21,877 nt of DNA from a virus. The stretch's first letter is position 1; each line of letters begins with the position of its first letter. Below are positions 1 through 5,505 of this stretch, in pieces. The translations under genes were made by a program, and so were the position numbers. The stretch is from the IMG/VR virus record IMGVR_UViG_3300025131_000491, positions 1 to 21,877 of that record; one strand, 5' to 3'. Under the pieces are notes generated by a model. The model was not told the origin of the DNA and made no database searches. It saw only the letters and a list, made by a program, of their open reading frames with translations.

Positions 1-216
1 GGATCGATACCCCTCCGCCATTTTATTTTTAAATTGAACCCGTGTGAAACCCGAGGCCAGCCCAACGCAAGAGATGCCGGGCGCTGACCTGCGGTTTTAA
101 TAACCTCGCCCTGCTGTGCGTGAACGAAAATCTAAGAGCGGACCCCCCCCTACCCCCCAAAAACCGCCCGCCAGCTCTTATAGCGTATATATCAAAAAGG
201 AACCTTCGGAGACACT
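1..216. other. Non-coding leader upstream of terminase
   Basis: I see no convincing complete gene here. Forward frames are closed by stops within the first 90 bases, so at most the last few codons of an upstream gene (often the small terminase subunit in such phages) could lie at the left edge; nothing identifies it. The notable content is a C-rich stretch (C8 at 143-150, C6 at 153-158, then A-rich) and an AT-rich segment at about 178-196 just before the terminase ribosome binding site. A promoter could sit there, but no standard -35/-10 pair is clear. Confidence 0.5.
133..180 (+). repeat. Inverted repeat enclosing C-rich tract
   Basis: TAAGAGC at 133-139 is the exact reverse complement of GCTCTTA at 174-180, a 7-bp stem. 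The 34-nt loop holds the C8-T-A-C6 tract. There is no T-tract after it, so it is not a classical intrinsic terminator. It may be an mRNA structure, a processing site or part of a packaging or transcription signal ahead of the terminase gene; nothing in the sequence decides between these. Confidence 0.4.
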
Positions 217-1503
217 GTGACTGAGATCCAGATCCCTTACACGCCGCGGCCGCTGCAGGCGGAGCTTCACCAGCAGCTCGAGGCTCACAGGTGGTCTGTA
301 GTGGTTTGCCATCGTCGCTGGGGCAAGACGGTCTGTCTGCTTAATCATCTACTGAGAGCGGCTGTGCAGTGTGGCAAGAAGAGTCCGCGTTATCATTATT
401 TGACGGCTTCTTATCGCATGGCCAAGCAGGTTGCTTGGGATTACATGCATCAATTTGCCGAGGGCATTCCTGGGGTTAAGTTTAACGAGACTGAGCTGCG
501 CTGTGATTTGCCTAATGGCGCGCGCATCCAGCTGCTTGGAGGTGAAGACGAATCCAGGCTGAGAGGCATGTATTCTGACGGCATTGTCATTGATGAAATG
601 GGCATCATGTCGGAGACCATATTTACTGAGGTCATCAGGCCTATGTTGGTTGATCGGCCGGGCAGCTGGTGTTGTATGATTGGCACGCCGCAGGGGCATA
701 ATTTATTTTATGATTACTGGCAGGCTGCTGCTGATGATCCTGAGTGGTATCGGGTCATGTATAAAGCTTCGGAGACGGGAATTATCCCGCAAAAGGAATT
801 AGACGCGGCACGGGCAAGTATGAATGAGGATGCTTACCGCCAGGAATTTTTATGTAGTTTCGAGGCGGCTGTGCCGGGCGCGGTATTTGGCAAGGAGCTG
901 CAGAAAGTTGATGAAGCTGGGCGGATTTGCAAGGTGCCTTATGACCCGACTTTGCGGGTCGATACTCATTTTGATTTGGGTGTTAATGATGCGACCAGCG
1001 TGATTTTCACCCAATCGGCAGGTCGAGCGTTACACGTTATAGATTATTTTGAAGCACGGAACGAGGGCCTGCCTTTTTATGCGAGGATGCTTGATGAAAA
1101 AGGTTATCTCTATGGTCGTCACCATGCTCCGCACGATATTGAGGTGCGTGAAATGGGTAGCGGCAAAAGCCGCCGAGAAATTGCGTGGGATTTGGGCATC
1201 AATTTTGAAGTGGTGCCGAAACTTCCGATAGAAGACGGCATCCATGCGGCCAAGATGCTTTTGGCCAAGGCCTGGTTTGACAAGGAGAAATGCGACCAGC
1301 TGCTCGAGGCGCTGCGATTCTATCACCGGGTTTACGATCCCAAGAATAGAATGTTCCGGTCGAGGGTAAAACACGACTGGTCATCCCATGCTGCAGACTG
1401 CTGGCGCTATTGTGCCCTTGCACAGCGGGACACGCCGAATAACGGTGTGCCACCGCAGATGATTGCGGAGAGCGCCTACAATCCACTGGAGAACAGAATA
1501 TGA
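217..1503 (+). CDS. Terminase large subunit (TerL)
   Basis: ATP-driven DNA-packaging motor and headful or site nuclease, which docks on the portal. The 428-residue protein has an N-terminal ATPase: a Walker A-like RRWGKT at residues 33-38 and a Walker B with catalytic acid, GIVIDE, at 122-127. The C-terminal RNase H-like nuclease shows the expected spaced acidic residues: D253 in HFDLG, D307 in APHD, and D394 in SHAADCW. The start is GTG at 217, preceded by CGGAG at a suitable distance; no ATG fits the N-terminus. It is the first gene of the late block and overlaps the next gene by ATGA. At 428 residues it is shorter than T7 gp19 (about 586) but normal for many other phage terminases. The family is certain; the packaging mode cannot be read from sequence. 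Confidence 0.95.
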   Translation: MTEIQIPYTPRPLQAELHQQLEAHRWSVVVCHRRWGKTVCLLNHLLRAAVQCGKKSPRYHYLTASYRMAKQVAWDYMHQFAEGIPGVKFNETELRCDLPNGARIQLLGGEDESRLRGMYSDGIVIDEMGIMSETIFTEVIRPMLVDRPGSWCCMIGTPQGHNLFYDYWQAAADDPEWYRVMYKASETGIIPQKELDAARASMNEDAYRQEFLCSFEAAVPGAVFGKELQKVDEAGRICKVPYDPTLRVDTHFDLGVNDATSVIFTQSAGRALHVIDYFEARNEGLPFYARMLDEKGYLYGRHHAPHDIEVREMGSGKSRREIAWDLGINFEVVPKLPIEDGIHAAKMLLAKAWFDKEKCDQLLEALRFYHRVYDPKNRMFRSRVKHDWSSHAADCWRYCALAQRDTPNNGVPPQMIAESAYNPLENRI

Positions 1504-1724
1504 GTTTTTTGTCACCTAAAGCGCCACCACCGCCGCCGCCAGTGCCGCCGCCGCCACCAGCTCCCCCGGTCAATCCAATTCCGGCGGAAGGGACAAGGTC
1601 GGCCAAGGAGCGGGATCGCATCAGACGCAAGCGCGGCGTCAGCTCAACGATTTTGACCGGCCCTCGCGGCCTATTGCCAGAACAGATGCCGGTGACGGCA
1701 CCAACCTTGCTGGGTGGAGGCTGA
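1500..1724 (+). CDS. Small proline-rich virion-type protein
   Basis: This is a 74-residue protein with an N-terminal MSFLSPK followed by an almost pure proline run (about residues 9-23), a basic middle (RIRRKR near 40-45), and a C-terminal STILTGPRGLL segment ending in TLLGGG. Small phage proteins with a polyproline start and a TILTG...TLLGG end commonly sit beside terminase and portal genes; I recall the pattern but have not run a search. The position also resembles that of the T7 gp6.7-type small virion protein. It starts inside the TerL stop (ATGA), so it is probably translationally coupled, with GGAG upstream. The function is unknown; a minor virion role is inferred. Confidence 0.75.
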   Translation: MSFLSPKAPPPPPPVPPPPPAPPVNPIPAEGTRSAKERDRIRRKRGVSSTILTGPRGLLPEQMPVTAPTLLGGG

Positions 1725-1725
1725 T

Positions 1726-2544
1726 ATGAGCTTTGGCGGCAGTGCTGAAGGCAGCGATTACGACACCGGCCAAGGTACAGTCACTCTGGGCAAGACAGAG
1801 CCGACGGTGCCCGCTCGACGGACGCTTGACCCAGTAACGCCCGGTGATGACCCGGAGGCTAAGTGGGAGTTCACGGAAGTGCCAGGCTACACTCAGCCAG
1901 CCGAGCAGAAACAAACCGGCGGCCGGAGCGACCCACACCTGGCGGTCGGTAGATCCGACGCGGCGAGAGAACTCTATACCCGTAGATTTCATCCAGATTC
2001 GCCGACTTATGCTGGCCGCACTCCGACGGCAGGGGAAGCGGCTAAGTTCCATATGTGGGATGCGCCGACACCGGGTGAAACTTTTTTAAAGACACTGGCC
2101 GGAATACTGATTCCCGGCGGCAGCCTGATCACGGGGTTTGGCACCGCGGTTAATATTGCCAAAGACGTTATGGACGATCGTGACGCAGTGTGGCGTTCGG
2201 TAGGCATTCGTGATCGGAACCGCACGCTCGACGAACACGGGCGAGATCCAGAGACCGGCCGCTGGGACACCACATTTATGAGTGGTGATGATGACAGGTA
2301 CGACAAATGGGCCGACCCAACTCCTCCCAAGAAGCGGATCTTGCGGAAGCAGCCGGGCGGCCAGGCGAAAGCCGTTCAAGCCCGCTCGGCAAGTGCAACT
2401 GGGACCGGCGGGGTCACACGGGTCGGCGGAACGACAACGGCGGCCGCCGCAGGCAGTGCCGCCGCCGCGAGAAGCAAAGGCCCGACGATGGCGGCGCTGC
2501 TCGAAACGGTGCCGACAACCACTAAGAATTTACTGGGGGCATAG
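1726..2544 (+). CDS. Hypothetical protein, probable minor virion protein
   Basis: About 272 residues, not recognised with confidence. The start is ATG at 1726: GGTGGAGG at 1713-1720 is a near-ideal ribosome binding site for it, whereas an in-frame GTG at 1714 lies inside that site. The first 110 residues are Gly/Pro/charge-rich and probably disordered. A hydrophobic, glycine-containing stretch (TFLKTLAGILIPGGSLITGF, roughly residues 120-140) could be a membrane-active or buried helix. The middle is Asp/Arg-rich and the tail is Ala/Gly/Thr-rich, ending in NLLGA, reminiscent of the TLLGGG end of the preceding gene. The stop codon abuts the portal ATG. Placement suggests a virion-associated role, but this is inference only. 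Confidence 0.7.
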   Translation: MSFGGSAEGSDYDTGQGTVTLGKTEPTVPARRTLDPVTPGDDPEAKWEFTEVPGYTQPAEQKQTGGRSDPHLAVGRSDAARELYTRRFHPDSPTYAGRTPTAGEAAKFHMWDAPTPGETFLKTLAGILIPGGSLITGFGTAVNIAKDVMDDRDAVWRSVGIRDRNRTLDEHGRDPETGRWDTTFMSGDDDRYDKWADPTPPKKRILRKQPGGQAKAVQARSASATGTGGVTRVGGTTTAAAAGSAAAARSKGPTMAALLETVPTTTKNLLGA

Positions 2545-4263
2545 ATGCCAGCAGATGAAAAAGCGGTCGTTCTTCTCAGACGGCTAACCCAACTGGAAGA
2601 ACGGCGCTCGACCTGGGAAGTGCATTGGCAGGAAGTCGCCGATTATATGCGGCCGCGCAAAGCCGACATCACCAAGCAGCGCACCGAGGGACAGAAACGC
2701 ACCGAGCTGATCTTCGACGGCACCGCCATCCATGCGGCCGAGATGCTGTCGGCCAGCCTGCACGGTATGCTCACCAACATGGCGACACCCTGGTTTACGC
2801 TTCGATATACTGACCCGATATTGGAAGACGACGACGTTGCCAAGGAATGGCTGGAAGCCGCCGAAAATACCATGTACCAGGCTTTCCAGCGATCCAACTT
2901 CCAAGAACAAGTCCATGAAATGTACGATGATTTGGTGTGCTTCGGCACCGCCATCATGTTTGTCGAGAAAGACCCGGTCACCAGCTATCGGTTTTCCACC
3001 CGGCACATTGCCGAATGTTTCCTCGGCGAGGACGAGCAGGGCCGTGTCGATACGGTCTTTCGCAAGTTTAAGATGTCGGCTCGCGCGGCGATCGCTCAGT
3101 TCGGCGAGAAGATCAGCGACCGCATCAAGCGTGAAGACGAACGCGATCCCTACAAGATGGTCGAACTGGTGCATGTGGTTCTGCCGAGGGACGATCGCGA
3201 CGTTACCAAGAAAAGCAAACAGAACAAACCTTGGGCCTCGATCTATATCGATTCCGAAGAGAAGGTCGTCCTCGGCGAGTCGGGCTACGACGAGATGCCC
3301 TATGTGGTGCCGCGTTGGCTGAAGGCCTCGACGGAAACACTGGGCTTCGGCCATTCCTGCGCGATGGCGTGTTTGGCCGACGTCAAGATGCTCAACAAAA
3401 TGAGCGAGATTACCATCAGGGCGGCGCAGAAGCAGATCGACCCGCCGCTGATGCTCCCAGACGACGGCTTTATGCTGCCGATCAGAACAGTGCCTGGCGG
3501 GCTGAACTTTTATCGGTCAGGCACCAGGGACCGCATCGAACCGCTGAACATCGGGGCCAACCAGCCCCTCGGCCTGCAGATGGAAGACCAGCGACGGCAG
3601 GCGATCAGATCGGCTTTTTACGTCGACCAGCTGATCCTGTCGCAGAACCAGACGATGACGGCCACCGAGGTCATCCAGCGCACCGAAGAAAAAATGAGAC
3701 TGCTCGGCCCGGTGCTGGGCAGATTGCAGGCAGAGTTTCTGCAGCCCCTGATCGAACGGTGTTTTCAGATCCTGTCGCGGGCCAGGAAGCTGCCCGCCGC
3801 GCCGGAATTTATGAACGGCTTCGATATCGAGATCGAGTATGTATCACCGATCGCCAAGGCCCAGCGCAGCGGCGATGTGCAGTCTATTGTTCGGATGTTG
3901 GAAATGCTCGGCCCGCTGCAGTCGCTGGAGCCCGGCATCATCGACTGGATCGATATGGACGGTCTGGCGAAACACGCAATTAAGGTGCTGGGCATACCCG
4001 CTACCGTAGTCCGCGGCGGCGAAGAAGTGCAGATGATGCGCCAGGAACGCCAGATGCAGATGCAGATGCAAGAACAGAAACAAGACGCCCTGGCAACCGC
4101 GCAAGCGGCCGGGCAGGCCGCTCCGGCAATCAAGGCCGTGCAGGAAGGCATGGCGGTGCCGGAAGGTGAACCGCCGCCAGGTGCTGAGATCATACCGCCG
4201 CCGGGTGCTGAGATCATACCGCCGCCAGGTGCTGAGATCATACCGGGACCGGGCGCGGCATGA
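2545..4263 (+). CDS. Portal (head-tail connector) protein
   Basis: A 572-residue homologue of the T7 gp8 head-tail connector family. It forms the dodecameric ring at one capsid vertex through which DNA is packaged and ejected, and to which tail tubular A binds. Family-typical features include an N-terminal RLTQLEERRSTWEVHWQEV helix, a YMRPRKADI-like segment, LSASLHGMLTNMATPWF near residues 67-83, and the DQLILSQNQTMTATEV segment near residue 360. Length is close to T7 gp8 (about 536). The C-terminus is unusual: a Met/Gln-rich helix (MRQERQMQMQMQEQKQ) is followed by three exact 8-residue repeats PPPGAEII. It is followed with a 4-base overlap by the Bbp19-like gene. The start ATG directly abuts the previous stop. 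Confidence 0.95.
   Translation: MPADEKAVVLLRRLTQLEERRSTWEVHWQEVADYMRPRKADITKQRTEGQKRTELIFDGTAIHAAEMLSASLHGMLTNMATPWFTLRYTDPILEDDDVAKEWLEAAENTMYQAFQRSNFQEQVHEMYDDLVCFGTAIMFVEKDPVTSYRFSTRHIAECFLGEDEQGRVDTVFRKFKMSARAAIAQFGEKISDRIKREDERDPYKMVELVHVVLPRDDRDVTKKSKQNKPWASIYIDSEEKVVLGESGYDEMPYVVPRWLKASTETLGFGHSCAMACLADVKMLNKMSEITIRAAQKQIDPPLMLPDDGFMLPIRTVPGGLNFYRSGTRDRIEPLNIGANQPLGLQMEDQRRQAIRSAFYVDQLILSQNQTMTATEVIQRTEEKMRLLGPVLGRLQAEFLQPLIERCFQILSRARKLPAAPEFMNGFDIEIEYVSPIAKAQRSGDVQSIVRMLEMLGPLQSLEPGIIDWIDMDGLAKHAIKVLGIPATVVRGGEEVQMMRQERQMQMQMQEQKQDALATAQAAGQAAPAIKAVQEGMAVPEGEPPPGAEIIPPPGAEIIPPPGAEIIPGPGAA
4171..4242 (+). repeat. Three 24-bp tandem repeats in portal C-terminus
   Basis: Units at 4171-4194, 4195-4218 and 4219-4242 are identical except for one silent A/G change in the middle unit, and each encodes PPPGAEII. 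Near-identity at DNA level points to recent slippage or recombination. The peptide is likely a flexible tail at the portal C-terminus. Confidence 0.95.
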
Positions 4264-4472
4264 CCCCTGAAGATTTACGCTCAGCCTATAAATTTATTCT
4301 CGAAAGCAACGATGGCGAAGTGATCATGGAAGACCTCGAACTGAGGTTCCATATCCATGCCCCGGTGTTTTCAAATGACCCTCACGAAACCGCGTTCCGC
4401 GACGGCCAACGGAGTGTGGTGCTGTTCATGCAGAACATGATTAAGGACCGGCCGCCAATCAAAGAGGAGTAA
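4260..4472 (+). CDS. Bbp19-like small phage protein
   Basis: A 70-residue protein matching the general pattern of the Bbp19-type phage family: an N-terminal helix (LRSAYKFILESNDGEVIMEDL), a central histidine-containing FHIH segment, then DPHETAFRDGQRSVVLFMQNMI. The DPH-x-T-A-x-x-x-G-x-R core is the part I recognise. The function of the family is unknown to me. It is encoded between portal and scaffold, overlapping the portal stop by ATGA, so it is likely coupled to portal translation. It ends with AAAGAGGAG, which doubles as the ribosome binding site of the scaffold gene. Confidence 0.8.
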   Translation: MTPEDLRSAYKFILESNDGEVIMEDLELRFHIHAPVFSNDPHETAFRDGQRSVVLFMQNMIKDRPPIKEE

Positions 4473-4478
4473 ATCACA

Positions 4479-5339
4479 GTGGAAGAGCAGGTAGCGGATG
4501 TCTCGGGCGAGCCCGAGGGAGCACCGTCTGCAACAATTTTAGCAGACACCGAAACATTAACGGACGGCGACTGGCGCGACCAGCTGCCCGATGATCTCAG
4601 GGATCACCAATCGTTACAAAATATTACAGACGTTGGAGCCCTGGCCAAAACAATGATCCACGCCCAGTCGATGGTCGGCGCTGAGAAGATCCCGGTGCCC
4701 GGCAAGTGGGCATCCGATGACGACTGGAACCAGGTCTATCAAAAGCTGGGCAGGCCCGACGAGGCCGACGGCTACGAGTTCGACTTCGGCGACCAGCCGC
4801 TGGATGACGACTTTGTAAACAACTTTAGATCGACGGCCCATGACGCCGGTCTCAGCGCCCGCCAGGCGCAGAAGCTGGTTGCCTGGTACACCGACATCGC
4901 CAGAGAGCATGGCGGCGGCAGTGAAGAAGAGATCCAACATGCCGTCGAAGCCGCCAAGACCGCCGCCGAGACAGAACTTAAAAAGGAATACGGCAACGCT
5001 CTCAAGGACCGGCTGGAGATGGGCGACAATCTCTTAAACGAGTTCGGTGCCGAAGGCATTATGGAACTGACGCTGGCCGACGGCACGCCGCTGGTCAACA
5101 ACCCGGCATTCATCAAAACAGTGGTTGCCGCCGCGCATTGGATCAATGAAAGCGTCAGCGAAGACAAATTGATTGGCGACAAGGGCAGCACTGCAATGAC
5201 ACCGGCCGAAGCCGATCAGAAGATCGCCGAGCTGATGCGGCCGGACGGCCCCTATTGGGATGCGCGTCATCCGCAGCACCAAAGCTATGTCGATCAAGTT
5301 CTGGAGATGCAGAAGCAAAAGCATCCAGAAGAAGAATAA
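4479..5339 (+). CDS. Capsid assembly scaffolding protein
   Basis: A 286-residue acidic, helix-rich protein directly upstream of the capsid gene, the standard place for scaffold. The N-terminus is disordered and acidic; then come WRDQLPDDLRDHQSLQNITDVGALAKTMI-type residues (about 32-60), a VPGKWASDDDW segment, YEFDFGD, and a long charged helical region (residues 120-190). The C-terminus contains IAELMRPDGPYWDARHPQH, a segment typical of these scaffolds, followed by a final basic/acidic helix likely to contact the capsid protein. The start is GTG at 4479, with AGGAG ending about 10 bases upstream. It directs procapsid assembly and is expected to leave before or during packaging. Family assignment rests on pattern and position. 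Confidence 0.88.
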   Translation: MEEQVADVSGEPEGAPSATILADTETLTDGDWRDQLPDDLRDHQSLQNITDVGALAKTMIHAQSMVGAEKIPVPGKWASDDDWNQVYQKLGRPDEADGYEFDFGDQPLDDDFVNNFRSTAHDAGLSARQAQKLVAWYTDIAREHGGGSEEEIQHAVEAAKTAAETELKKEYGNALKDRLEMGDNLLNEFGAEGIMELTLADGTPLVNNPAFIKTVVAAAHWINESVSEDKLIGDKGSTAMTPAEADQKIAELMRPDGPYWDARHPQHQSYVDQVLEMQKQKHPEEE

Positions 5340-5505
5340 CCAATTCACGCGGGCAGCCGCCTGATAAGCCGCAAGGCCCAGGCACGCGCTTGCATGATGA
5401 CAAGTCGGGATAAGCGCGTTCGCGCCCCTGCAACCCCAAACCCAGAGTCCGTTGCAATTTTGCGGGTAGCTCGTTTTTTTCAACTTGCTACTGAGAGGTC
5501 AGTAA
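5340..5505 (+). promoter_or_regulatory. Structured leader of the capsid gene
   Basis: This 166-base gap precedes the intron-split capsid gene. It can form a hairpin between CGCGCTT (5385-5391) and AAGCGCG (5412-5418), a perfect 7-bp stem with a 20-nt loop that also contains CTTG/CAAG. Further on, GTAGC and GCTAC flank a T7 tract just before the ribosome binding site GAGAGG. I see no conserved bacterial promoter. The region could carry a phage promoter, an mRNA processing site or a translation-tuning leader for the most abundant virion protein; this is inferred from position only. Confidence 0.4.

Noticed and set aside
1-216. tRNA, CRISPR or a third intron in the leader
   Set aside because: No cloverleaf, no regular repeats, and no match to the GTGTAGAGACT/GACGG intron core were found there.
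1714-1725. GTG at 1714 as start of the 272-residue protein
   Set aside because: This GTG is part of the GGTGGAGG ribosome binding site that serves ATG 1726.
2584-3354. Long reverse-strand open frame opposite the portal gene, and similar long frames opposite scaffold and the large virion proteins
   Set aside because: These are shadows of GC-rich coding sequence in other frames; the + strand genes have recognisable families, ribosome binding sites and operon spacing.
5455-5495. Intrinsic terminator at the T7 tract before the capsid gene
   Set aside because: The stem directly upstream of the T run is only about four pairs with a three-base loop; GTAGC/GCTAC pairing places the T run in the loop instead, so termination is not supported.
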